Shown piece after piece: positions 1-7,415 of a DNA stretch of 38,661 bases. This DNA is from Bradyrhizobium sp. ORS 375. GTDB taxonomy: Bacteria > Pseudomonadota > Alphaproteobacteria > Rhizobiales > Xanthobacteraceae. Numbering within the stretch: position 1 is the first letter of the stretch; each line of letters opens with the position of its first letter. Location: the NCBI RefSeq assembly GCF_000239775.1, contig NZ_CAFI01000186.1, forward strand, positions 1 through 38,661, in the 5' to 3' direction. The position numbers and the translations under genes are program-made. The notes under the pieces were generated by a model. It was given only the letters and a program-made list of their open reading frames with translations. It was not told the origin of the DNA and did no database searches.

Positions 1-1367
1 CCATCCTTGCGCGACGACATCCGGCGGAACTCCTCTCGGATCGGCCACTTGGCCTTCTCGGCCGCCACCTGCACGCATTCGATCAACGCGGTGTTCTTGG
101 CCTCTCGCCGATGCGCCTTCATGTCGCCGTCGCGATACGCATTCAGGATGCGGAACTCCATCGGGTCCATGCCGATGAGATGCGCAAGCTTGTCCATCTG
201 GCATTCGAGCGCGAAATCCATGCCGGTGATGCCGAAGCCGCGCATCGCCGTCGCCGGCGTGCGGTTGGTGAAGACGCAGTAGATGTCGCCAGAGACGTTC
301 GGGATCGTATAGGGCCCAGGGAGATGCGCGGCGCATTTCACCACCGCATAGCTCGACAGCCGCGTGTACGCCCCGGAGTCGAAATAGCCGCGGATCTGGC
401 GGGCGACGATGCGGCCGTCGCGCATCACGCCGTCCTTGATGTAGATGCGCTCGGCACCGCGCGGCGGCCCGAACTGCATCTCTTCCTCACGTCCGAACAC
501 GTAGCGCACCGGCCGGCCCGTCAGCATCGCCGCGAGGATCGCGAGCGGCTCGGTCAAGGTGTCGACCTTGCCGCCGAAGCCGCCGCCCACGGTGCCGCCG
601 ATGAAGTGGAAGGTGTTCGACGGCAAATCGAGGATCTTGGCGCAGGTGTCGAGCGAGAAGAACAGCGCCTGGGTCGAGGTGTAGACGACATAGCGGCCGT
701 TGGTGTCGGGCGCGGCAATCGAGCCGTTGGTCTCCACGGGCGCGTGCTCGATCGGCGACATCTGGTAGCGCTGCTCCAGCACGTGATCGGCGCCGGCGAA
801 GCCGCGCTCGACGTCGCCGAAGCGCAGCTTCTGATGGTCGTAGCGCTCGTGATAGGTAAAGGTGTTCTTCGGATAGGTCTCGTTGACGGTGGGCGCGCCC
901 GGCTTCAGCGCCTCCTCGACGTCGAACACGGCCGGCAAGGTCTCGTAGTCCACCCGCACCTTGGCCGCCGCCTCGGCCGCGGCGCGCGGGGTCTCGGCGA
1001 CGACCGCGACAATCGGCTCGCCGCGATAGCGCACCTTGTCGACAGCCAGCGTCGGCTCGTCGTCCTTGCCGAAATTGATCAGGCTGAGCAGTGTGTTCAG
1101 ATTGCGCGGCACATCGGCGCCGCGGATGACCCGCCGGACGCCTTCGCTGCGCTCGGCCTCGCTGGTGTCGATGCGGCGCAGCCGGGCATGCGGCTGTGTC
1201 GACCTGACGACCCGCAGATGCAGCATGCCCTGCAGCTTGTGATCGTTGAAATAGGTCGAGGTGCCCGTGACGTGGCCCAGCATGTCCTGGCGCTGGGTGC
1301 CCTTGCCGACCTCGTTGAGATTGTCGTCGCGCTCGTCGGCGAAGATGTCCTTGCGCAATTCCAGCAT
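1..1367 (-). CDS. Xanthine-dehydrogenase-family molybdenum hydroxylase, large subunit (C-terminus outside window)
   Basis: Catalytic molybdopterin subunit of a three-subunit Mo hydroxylase that hydroxylates a substrate with water-derived oxygen. Only 455 residues of an expected 750-800 are present because the gene runs off the left edge. The cofactor motif GGGFGGK is at residues 261-267. The active-site segment reads AMRGFG (374-379), which matches the AFRGFG element of xanthine dehydrogenases, not the AYxCSFR loop of form I CO dehydrogenase. A CO dehydrogenase call is therefore unlikely, and a purine, N-heterocycle or aromatic aldehyde substrate is more plausible. Start chosen at ATG 1367, with AGGGA just upstream and 12 bp after the small-subunit stop. 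It ends the visible operon, in the order FAD, FeS, Mo subunit as in cox clusters. The substrate cannot be read from this fragment. Confidence 0.9.
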   Translation of the reverse strand, partial: MLELRKDIFADERDDNLNEVGKGTQRQDMLGHVTGTSTYFNDHKLQGMLHLRVVRSTQPHARLRRIDTSEAERSEGVRRVIRGADVPRNLNTLLSLINFGKDDEPTLAVDKVRYRGEPIVAVVAETPRAAAEAAAKVRVDYETLPAVFDVEEALKPGAPTVNETYPKNTFTYHERYDHQKLRFGDVERGFAGADHVLEQRYQMSPIEHAPVETNGSIAAPDTNGRYVVYTSTQALFFSLDTCAKILDLPSNTFHFIGGTVGGGFGGKVDTLTEPLAILAAMLTGRPVRYVFGREEEMQFGPPRGAERIYIKDGVMRDGRIVARQIRGYFDSGAYTRLSSYAVVKCAAHLPGPYTIPNVSGDIYCVFTNRTPATAMRGFGITGMDFALECQMDKLAHLIGMDPMEFRILNAYRDGDMKAHRREAKNTALIECVQVAAEKAKWPIREEFRRMSSRKD

Positions 1368-1379
1368 GACGATGTTCCC

Positions 1380-1859
1380 TTACGCGCTCGCGCGCGGCGA
1401 CCCGGCCGCCGCCAGCACCGCATTGATGATCGGCTCGTAGCCGGTGCAGCGGCAGATATTGCCGGAGATCGCTTCGACCACCTGCTCGCGGCTCGGCTGC
1501 GGATTGCGGTCGAGCAGCGCCTTGGCCGCCATCAGCATGCCCGGCGTGCAATAGCCGCATTGCGCGGCGAAGCCTTCCGCGAACGCGCGTTGCAGCGGAT
1601 GCAGGCTCGGGCCGGTCTTGATGCCATCGAGCGTTTCAACCGCGCGACCTTCGACGGTGTCAGCGAGCGTCAGGCAGGAGAGATGCGCTTCGCCATCGAT
1701 CAGCACCGTGCAGGCGCCGCAGCCGCCCTGCCCGCAGCCGAATTTCGGCGTGACGTCGCCGAGCAATTCGCGCAGCACGACGAGGAGATTGGTGCCGCCG
1801 TCGACGAACAGCGCGACGTCGCGGCCGTTGTGGCGGAACTGCAGCGGGGTCTTCGCCAT
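1380..1859 (-). CDS. Mo hydroxylase small subunit, two 2Fe-2S clusters
   Basis: Electron-transfer subunit of 159 residues, the usual length for CoxS/NdhS-type proteins. The N-terminal ferredoxin-like domain carries the plant-type cluster ligands C42, C47, C50 and C62 (GCGQGGCGAC). The C-terminal all-helical domain carries C101, C104, C136 and C138 (CGYCTPG and CRCTG). All eight cysteines are present, so the protein should be functional. It passes electrons from the molybdenum site to FAD in the medium subunit. The start ATG lies 3 bp after the stop of the FAD-subunit gene, implying translational coupling. Confidence 0.95.
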   Translation of the reverse strand: MAKTPLQFRHNGRDVALFVDGGTNLLVVLRELLGDVTPKFGCGQGGCGACTVLIDGEAHLSCLTLADTVEGRAVETLDGIKTGPSLHPLQRAFAEGFAAQCGYCTPGMLMAAKALLDRNPQPSREQVVEAISGNICRCTGYEPIINAVLAAAGSPRASA

Positions 1860-1862
1860 GGC

Positions 1863-2684
1863 CTAGCTCTCCTGTCCCGACAACAACCGTCGCAGATGCA
1901 CGCCGGCCACTTCGCGGCGATACCACGCGCTCGCCAGCGAATTGTCCGCGGGCGCCGTTCCCTCTCCCGCCGCCGCCGCCGCGGCGCTGATCGCGCTGGC
2001 ATCGAGCGGCCGGCCTTCGAGCGCACGCTCGGCCGCCTTGGCGCGGATCGCGGTCGGGGCCATCGAGCCCAGCGCGATGCGCGCGCCGGTGACGCGGCCG
2101 CCGCTCTGCGGAAGATGCGCTGCGAGCGTGATCACCGATCCGCCCTTAGGCTTGATGCGGGCGATCTTGCGATACCGGAACGCATCCGCCGACGCAGGAC
2201 GTGCGCAAGACACCGCGACAACCAAGGCACCAGCCTGACGGTCGCGCGATTGCAGGAATTCCTCGAGCGGCAAGTCGCGCAGGCCGAAACCGCCCTGCAG
2301 CGAGACCATGCCGTCGAGCGCCAGCAGCGCCACGGTGAAATCGCCGAACGGCGCCGGCGCAAACAGGTTGCCGCCGACCGTGCCCATGTTGCGCACCGCC
2401 GGCCCGCCGATCGAACGCGCCGCCGGATGCAGAAAAGCGAGGTCACGCTCGGCCAGCACGCGCGCGAATGTCACACCAGCGCCGATCCGAACGCGGGCGC
2501 CGGCGGCATCAATGCTGTTCAGGGCCCGATCGGTCGCGCGGACCACGGTCGCAATCGAGACGTCGCCTTCGTTGAGATCGCGCATCACCAGCGTGCCACC
2601 GCCGAGATAGCGCGCAGTGCGGTCCGAGGACAGCGCGGAGGCCGCCTCGCTCAGCGCCTGGAATGTTTTCACCGTCACCGGCAT
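1863..2684 (-). CDS. Mo hydroxylase medium subunit, FAD-binding
   Basis: FAD subunit of 273 residues in the CoxM/XdhB family, accepting electrons from the 2Fe-2S subunit and handing them to NAD, a quinone or another acceptor. Two FAD-contact motifs are visible: GGGTLV near residues 28-33 (the AGGTD-type loop) and GTVGGN at 101-106. The C-terminal CO_deh_flav_C-type domain follows. The length is normal, at the short end of the range. A GAGGTGA ribosome-binding site sits 5 bp before ATG 2684. It lies 16 bp downstream of an SRPBCC gene and is evidently in the same transcript. Confidence 0.93.
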   Translation of the reverse strand: MPVTVKTFQALSEAASALSSDRTARYLGGGTLVMRDLNEGDVSIATVVRATDRALNSIDAAGARVRIGAGVTFARVLAERDLAFLHPAARSIGGPAVRNMGTVGGNLFAPAPFGDFTVALLALDGMVSLQGGFGLRDLPLEEFLQSRDRQAGALVVAVSCARPASADAFRYRKIARIKPKGGSVITLAAHLPQSGGRVTGARIALGSMAPTAIRAKAAERALEGRPLDASAISAAAAAAGEGTAPADNSLASAWYRREVAGVHLRRLLSGQES

Positions 2685-2700
2685 CGCGTCACCTCGTCAT

Positions 2701-3144
2701 TCATGCGGCCTGCTTCAGATGCGATCGGATCGCCTCGAAGCCGGCCTGATAGATGTCCTCCGCGACCATGCGCGTCAGCGCCTCGGCCTGTTCCGGCCGT
2801 GTCGTGAAGCGGCTTTCCCAGTGCCAGAACGTGCGGTCGCCGTCGGTGACCGGCAGCAGCCGGACATGGGCGACATAGTTGAACAGCTGCACTGGCGTAT
2901 CGAGCAGGCAGTAGCTGAAGCTCTGTTCGAGATCGGACAGCGCCAGCAGCTGCTCGCGCAGCTCGGAGCCGTCCTTGAGGCGGAAGCGCCTGACGCAGCC
3001 GATCTTGTCGGACGATTGCGAACGCTCGATCGCCGAGGTCGCGACCGCCGGATGCCAGCGATCATGGCCGTTGAAGTCGCGCAGCACCTCCCACACCCGG
3101 TCGGTCGGGGCATCGATGATGGTGCTCTTGACGACGTGCGGCAC
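2701..3144 (-). CDS. SRPBCC (START/Bet v1-like) protein, downstream copy
   Basis: A 147-residue protein with the helix-grip SRPBCC pattern. It has the N-terminal beta strand plus the VWEVLRDFNGHDRWHP helix, a central DKIGCVRRFRL strand pair and a C-terminal helix. Members bind hydrophobic small molecules in a cavity. I start at GTG 3144 (VPHVVKST): upstream codons in this frame lie inside the neighbouring gene and do not look like protein, and homology to the paralog begins right here. It starts 4 bp after the stop of that paralog (3149-3586). The CO dehydrogenase accessory protein CoxG is also an SRPBCC protein, so a role serving the adjacent hydroxylase is a reasonable inference. Confidence 0.85.
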   Translation of the reverse strand: MPHVVKSTIIDAPTDRVWEVLRDFNGHDRWHPAVATSAIERSQSSDKIGCVRRFRLKDGSELREQLLALSDLEQSFSYCLLDTPVQLFNYVAHVRLLPVTDGDRTFWHWESRFTTRPEQAEALTRMVAEDIYQAGFEAIRSHLKQAA

Positions 3145-3148
3145 GGCG

Positions 3149-3586
3149 CTAGCCCCCGAACGCACGCTTGAGCGCATCGAAGCCGCCCTGGAACACCCCG
3201 CCCCCGATCGAGCCGACGAGATCAGCCTCGCGCTCCGGCGCGCAGTCGAACTCGGCGGTCCATTCCAGAAATGTCTTGTCGCCATCGGTGACCGGTGTCA
3301 GCCGGAGAGTCGCCACGTAGTTCGACACGCCCATCGGCGATTCCAGGATCGAGTAGGTGCAGAACATGTCGTAGTCGGACAGGCCGAGCAGCTTCTCGCG
3401 GATGCGATCGCCGTTGCGCAGCCGGAAGTCCCTGACGCAGCCGATCTTGTCGGCGGGCTCGCCGCCTTCGATCCGGCTTTCGGCGATCGCCGGATGCCAG
3501 TTCGGCAGACCGTTGAAGTCGCGGACGCGCGCCCACACCCGGTCGTTCCGGGCGTTGACGACAGTGGACACGTAAACCCTTGCCAT
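3149..3586 (-). CDS. SRPBCC (START/Bet v1-like) protein, upstream copy
   Basis: A 145-residue SRPBCC-fold protein, clearly paralogous to the gene directly downstream. Both share the DRVW, RDFNG, WHPA, DKIGCVR, NYVA and PVTDGD segments in the same order, which indicates a tandem duplication followed by divergence. It lacks any signal peptide or membrane segment, so it is cytoplasmic. Start ATG 3586 lies 6 bp after the flotillin stop. Ligand unknown; candidates are the hydroxylase substrate, product or a quinone acceptor. Confidence 0.87.
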   Translation of the reverse strand: MARVYVSTVVNARNDRVWARVRDFNGLPNWHPAIAESRIEGGEPADKIGCVRDFRLRNGDRIREKLLGLSDYDMFCTYSILESPMGVSNYVATLRLTPVTDGDKTFLEWTAEFDCAPEREADLVGSIGGGVFQGGFDALKRAFGG

Positions 3587-3592
3587 GACGCA

Positions 3593-6490
3593 TCAGCCCT
3601 TCTTGCGCGGGCTGCGATCAGCCGGCGGCTCGGACGGGCCGGCATCACTGCCTCCACCTCCGCCGGTGTCCTTGCGCGCGGCCGCCGTATCCTTGCGAAT
3701 GCCCTGCATGTCCCTCGCTTCGCGGATCAGGCCGGGCATCCTGGCAAGGCTGCCGCCCTCGACGCCGATGTCGGACAGGATGGAATCGATCAGCGGCGCC
3801 TGCACGCGATAGCGCAGCGCGGAGTCGATCACCTCGTCGGTCGCGCTGCGGCCGCCATTGCCGTTGCCGCCGTTTCCGTTGAGGCCGTCGACCTGGAGAA
3901 TGCGGATGCCCTCGATCTTCTCCATCGGCTTGACGCTCTCGCGCACGATGCCCTCGATGCGGTCAAGCAGCTTGCGGCGGAACAACGAGTAGCGCGCCTG
4001 GTCGGTCAGGACGTTCTCGGCCTCGTTGAGCAGCCGCTGCGCCTCGGCCTCGACGGCTGCGCGAACGCGCTCAGCCTCTGCGGCGATCCGGGTCTCCTCC
4101 GCCTGCTTCTCCGCTAGCAGCACCTCGACGGTCTTGCGGCGGCGGGCGATCTCGCTCTCGCGTGCGGTTATGACCTTTTCCGCGGCCTCGGTGGCCCGCG
4201 TGCGTGCTTCCTCCGCCGTCACCTTCGCTGCGGACTCCTCCAGCGACTTCTGATACAGCGCGATCGCCTTCTCCATCAGCGCGGTCTCGACGTCCTTCTC
4301 GCGGTTGACCTCGAGCTTGCGCAGCTCGCGCTCACGGCCGATGCGGGCCTCGTCGAGGCCGCGATCGGAGGCAATGCGCGCGCGCTCGACCTCCTCGCGG
4401 GCCGCGATCTCGGCCTCCTGCAGCGACTGCACCCGCGCGACCTCGAGCTGCTCGATGGCCCGGCGGCGCTCCAGCCTGACGGCTTCCAGCGCCTGCTCGC
4501 GCGTCACATCGGCGGTCTCGACCTGCTTGCGCGCGACAATCTCGGCTTCCTTGACCTGACGGTCGGCATCGATGCGCTCGGCGCGCTTGGCGGCGAGCTC
4601 GATCACACGGGTTTCGTCCGCGAGCTCGATCGCCTTCTTCTGGTCGATGTTGAGCACCTCGCGCGTCCGCGACGAGGCGATGCGCTCGGCCTCCAGCGCC
4701 AGCTCGACCTCGATGCGCCGCCGCTCGACCGCCTCGCGCCGCTTGAGATCGGCGGCCTCGACAGCCTCCGTCCGCGCGATCTCCAGGCTGCGGGTTTCCT
4801 TCTCCGACAGGATGCGCTTGGCAGCGACCGTCTGCTCCTGCGCAATCCGCGCGGCTTCGATCGCCTCCCGCGAGGCGATGTCGGCCTCCTCGATGGTCCT
4901 GACCCGCGCGATCTCCAAGGCGCGCACCCGCTCCTCCTGCGCGATGCGGCTGGCTTCCGTCGCCTCGCGCGCGGCGATGCCGGCGATCTCGATGCCCTGG
5001 TTGCGCTCGATCTCCAGCTTGCGCGTGGCGTGCTCGGCGGCGATACGCTCCGCCGACAGCGCCTGCTCGCGCGCGATCCTGGCCGCCTCGACCGCCTTCT
5101 GCGCCTCGATCTCCGCCTCCTGGATCGCGCGCACCTGCGCGATCTCGGTGGCGCGGGTGCGCTCGTCGGAGCTGATGCGCTCCAGGTTGACGATCGTGGT
5201 CTGCGCGATGCGCGCCTTCTCGGTCGCCTCGCGTGCGGCGATCTCCGCCTGCTCGATCGCACGGGTGCGCTCGATCTCGCGCCGCCGCGTCTCCTCGTCA
5301 TTGGCAATGCGGGCGTCGGAGACGACGCGGTCCTGTTGAATGCGCGCCTTCTCCACTGCCTCACGCGCGGCGATCTCCGCCTCCTCGACGGTCCGGGTCC
5401 GCTCGATCTCGCGCTGACGCACCTCGCGCTCGGACTCGATGCGGGCGGCATCGATGGCCCGCTGATTGGCGATGCGAGCCTTCTCGATGTCCTCGCGCGC
5501 CAAGAGCTCGCGTTCCTCGACCGCACGGGTACGCTCGATCTCGCGCTGCCTTGTGTCGCGCTCAGCCGCGATCCGCGCCTCCGCAATCGTCAGCTCGTTG
5601 GCGATGCGCGCCTTCTCGATCGCCTCGCGCGCCGAGATCTGCGCCTGCTCGGCCTCGGTCTCGCGCAGCGCCCGCTCGCGCGCCACCTCGGTCCGCTGCA
5701 GCGCGCGGCGCATCTCGATGTCGCGCTCCTGCTCCAGCCGCGCCGTCTCGCTCTCGCGCTCGATCTCCAGCGCCTCGCGCTCGGCTTCGAGATTGCGCGT
5801 GCGGATCTTGATCATCGAGTCCTGCTCGATGTCGTTGCGCAGCTTGCGCTTGCTCTCGATGTCTTCCATCAGCCGGGTCAGGCCCTCGGCGTCGAACCGG
5901 TTCGAGGGATTGAAGAACTCCAGATCGGTCTGGTCGAGATCGGTGATCGCGACCGACTCCAATTCGAGGCCGTTCTGCGCCAGCGCCTCGGCGGCCGCGG
6001 CCTTGACGCGCGCGACATAGTCGCCGCGCTGCTCGTGCATCTGCTCCATCGTCATCTCGGCGGCGACCGAGCGGACAGCGGAGACGAACTTGCCGGACAG
6101 CAGCGCGTGCAACTGCTCGGGCTCAAGCGTACGACGGCCGAGCGTGGCTGCGGCGATCGATACCGCTTCGCGGGTCGGCTGCACGCGGACATAGAAATCC
6201 GCCTCGATGTCGACGCGCATCCGGTCGCGGGTGATGACGGCATCCTGCCTGGAACGCGTGATGCCCATCGGCAGCACGTTCATGTTGACAGGTGTGTAGT
6301 CGTGGATGAACGGCAGCACGAAGGCGCCGCCATTGATCACGACGCGCTCCCCCATGAAGCCGGTGCGGACGAAGGACACCTCCTTCGAGGAGCGGTGGTA
6401 CAGCCAGTTGACGATGTAGACGGCGACCACGATGACGATGATCGCAACGATCAGCCACAGGATCAGCTCACCAATCAATGCCCCGGACAT
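3593..6490 (-). CDS. Flotillin-like SPFH protein with giant repeat coiled coil
   Basis: A membrane-anchored SPFH (band 7/flotillin) protein of 965 residues, about twice the length of ordinary bacterial flotillins such as YqiK or FloT. Residues 7-30 are one hydrophobic membrane segment with only a few residues before it. Residues about 35-200 form the SPFH domain (VRTGFMGERVV, then FYVRVQPTREAV). From about 215 to 830 the protein is highly charged coiled coil rich in E, R, A and I. Within it, 274-727 is made of near-perfect 44-residue repeats. The C-terminal 135 residues contain a Gly/Asn run (near NGNGGNGNGG) and a basic end. Flotillins scaffold membrane microdomains and oligomerise. Placement between an ABC importer with its partner enzymes and a Mo hydroxylase suggests it organises that pathway at the membrane. 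A GGAGGAATGGG ribosome-binding site precedes ATG 6490. Confidence 0.9.
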   Translation of the reverse strand: MSGALIGELILWLIVAIIVIVVAVYIVNWLYHRSSKEVSFVRTGFMGERVVINGGAFVLPFIHDYTPVNMNVLPMGITRSRQDAVITRDRMRVDIEADFYVRVQPTREAVSIAAATLGRRTLEPEQLHALLSGKFVSAVRSVAAEMTMEQMHEQRGDYVARVKAAAAEALAQNGLELESVAITDLDQTDLEFFNPSNRFDAEGLTRLMEDIESKRKLRNDIEQDSMIKIRTRNLEAEREALEIERESETARLEQERDIEMRRALQRTEVARERALRETEAEQAQISAREAIEKARIANELTIAEARIAAERDTRQREIERTRAVEERELLAREDIEKARIANQRAIDAARIESEREVRQREIERTRTVEEAEIAAREAVEKARIQQDRVVSDARIANDEETRRREIERTRAIEQAEIAAREATEKARIAQTTIVNLERISSDERTRATEIAQVRAIQEAEIEAQKAVEAARIAREQALSAERIAAEHATRKLEIERNQGIEIAGIAAREATEASRIAQEERVRALEIARVRTIEEADIASREAIEAARIAQEQTVAAKRILSEKETRSLEIARTEAVEAADLKRREAVERRRIEVELALEAERIASSRTREVLNIDQKKAIELADETRVIELAAKRAERIDADRQVKEAEIVARKQVETADVTREQALEAVRLERRRAIEQLEVARVQSLQEAEIAAREEVERARIASDRGLDEARIGRERELRKLEVNREKDVETALMEKAIALYQKSLEESAAKVTAEEARTRATEAAEKVITARESEIARRRKTVEVLLAEKQAEETRIAAEAERVRAAVEAEAQRLLNEAENVLTDQARYSLFRRKLLDRIEGIVRESVKPMEKIEGIRILQVDGLNGNGGNGNGGRSATDEVIDSALRYRVQAPLIDSILSDIGVEGGSLARMPGLIREARDMQGIRKDTAAARKDTGGGGGSDAGPSEPPADRSPRKKG
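4310..5671 (-). repeat. 132-bp tandem repeats encoding 44-residue coiled-coil units
   Basis: Inside the flotillin-like gene, nine full 44-residue units fall at residues 274-317, 318-361, 362-405, 406-449, 450-493, 527-570, 571-614, 640-683 and 684-727. A 33-residue unit lies at 494-526 and a 25-residue remnant at 615-639. Typical units open with IERTRAIEQAEIAAREA and contain EKARIA or EAARIA near position 19. 44 is four hendecads (4 x 11) and the short unit is three, so one 11-residue step was lost or gained without breaking the heptad-like phase. Confidence 0.85.
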
Positions 6491-6565
6491 CCCATTCCTC
6501 CTTCAGTCTCCTGTCCGACGCGCGCGGCGCCAGGCGCCATTGCTGCCGGATCTCGTGTTGTCGTC

Positions 6566-7411
6566 TCAGACGCGGCGCGGCCGCGAGCTGATCGCCTTGA
6601 AATGTCGCACCTGCTCGGTCAGCGCCCGTTCCACCGGCAGCCGTTCCATCGAGGAGGCGCCGTAGAAGCCGTGGCAGTTCTTGGTGTGCTTCATGATGAA
6701 GTCGGCATCGGCCGGCTCGGCAATCGGCCCGCCATGCGCCAGCACCAGGATCTCGGGATTGACGCTGAGCGCAGCCGACGCCCAGCTGTCGATCAGGCCG
6801 GGACAGTCCTCCAGCTTCGGCGCGGTCTGCGCGCCGATCGAGCCGCCGGTGGTGAGGCCGAGATGGCAGACGATGATGTCGGCGCCGGCGATCGCCATGC
6901 CCGTGGCCTGCGCCTCATTGAAGACGTAGGGCGTCGTCAGCAGGTCCTTGTCATGGGCGCGGCCGATCATGTCGATCTCCAGCGCGTAGGAGATGCCGGT
7001 CTCCTCGAGGTTGGCGCGGAAGGTGCCGTCGATCAGGCCGACGGTCGGAAAATTCTGGACGCCGGAGAAGCCGAGCGCCTTGAGCTGGTCAAGAAACACG
7101 TCCATGTCGCGGAACGGATCGGTGCCGTTGACGCCGGCCAGCACCGGCGTGCTCCTCACGACCGGCAACACCTCGGCGGCCATCTCCATGACGATCGCGT
7201 TGGCGTCGCCATAGGCCATCAGTCCGGCAAGCGAGCCGCGGCCGGCCATGCGGTAGCGTCCGGAGTTGTAGATCACGATCAGGTCGATGCCGCCGGCCTC
7301 CTCGCATTTCGCCGAGAGACCGGTGCCGGCGCCGCCGCCGATGATCGGAACGCCCCGGCGCACCATGTCGCGAAACTTTTTCAGCAACGGCACGCGCTCA
7401 TGTCTTGCCAT
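6566..7411 (-). CDS. TIM-barrel protein of the PEP-hydrolase-like / Tm-1 C-terminal family
   Basis: A 281-residue TIM-barrel protein of the family often labelled phosphoenolpyruvate hydrolase-like. In plants this domain is the C-terminal half of the tomato Tm-1 protein. Recognisable segments are [46 protein letters not shown] and [13 protein letters not shown]. The enzymatic reaction is not established. Start ATG 7411 is chosen because GAGGTGA lies just upstream and it follows the Tm-1-like gene stop by 4 bp; upstream in-frame codons overlap that gene and are not family-like. The bacterial pair of UPF0261 and TIM barrel is conserved, and here the two are translationally coupled. Confidence 0.88.
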   Translation of the reverse strand: MARHERVPLLKKFRDMVRRGVPIIGGGAGTGLSAKCEEAGGIDLIVIYNSGRYRMAGRGSLAGLMAYGDANAIVMEMAAEVLPVVRSTPVLAGVNGTDPFRDMDVFLDQLKALGFSGVQNFPTVGLIDGTFRANLEETGISYALEIDMIGRAHDKDLLTTPYVFNEAQATGMAIAGADIIVCHLGLTTGGSIGAQTAPKLEDCPGLIDSWASAALSVNPEILVLAHGGPIAEPADADFIMKHTKNCHGFYGASSMERLPVERALTEQVRHFKAISSRPRRV

Positions 7412-7415
7412 CACG

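Noticed and set aside
1-2684. Assignment as a carbon monoxide dehydrogenase (coxMSL)
   Set aside because: Gene order fits, but the large-subunit loop is AMRGFG rather than the form I CO dehydrogenase AYxCSFR loop.
111-2807. 898-codon open frame on the plus strand
   Set aside because: It lies antisense to the three Mo hydroxylase genes, has Arg/Ala-rich low-complexity sequence and no family motif. GC-rich DNA with strong third-position bias commonly opens such frames.
4572-5339. Ser/Ala/Arg-rich plus-strand frame inside the flotillin gene
   Set aside because: A mirror image of the coiled-coil repeats; its own apparent repeats derive from the 132-bp coding repeat.
4310-5671. Possible CRISPR or satellite array
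   Set aside because: The 132-bp periodicity is coding, in frame and diverged; there are no short identical repeats with unique spacers.
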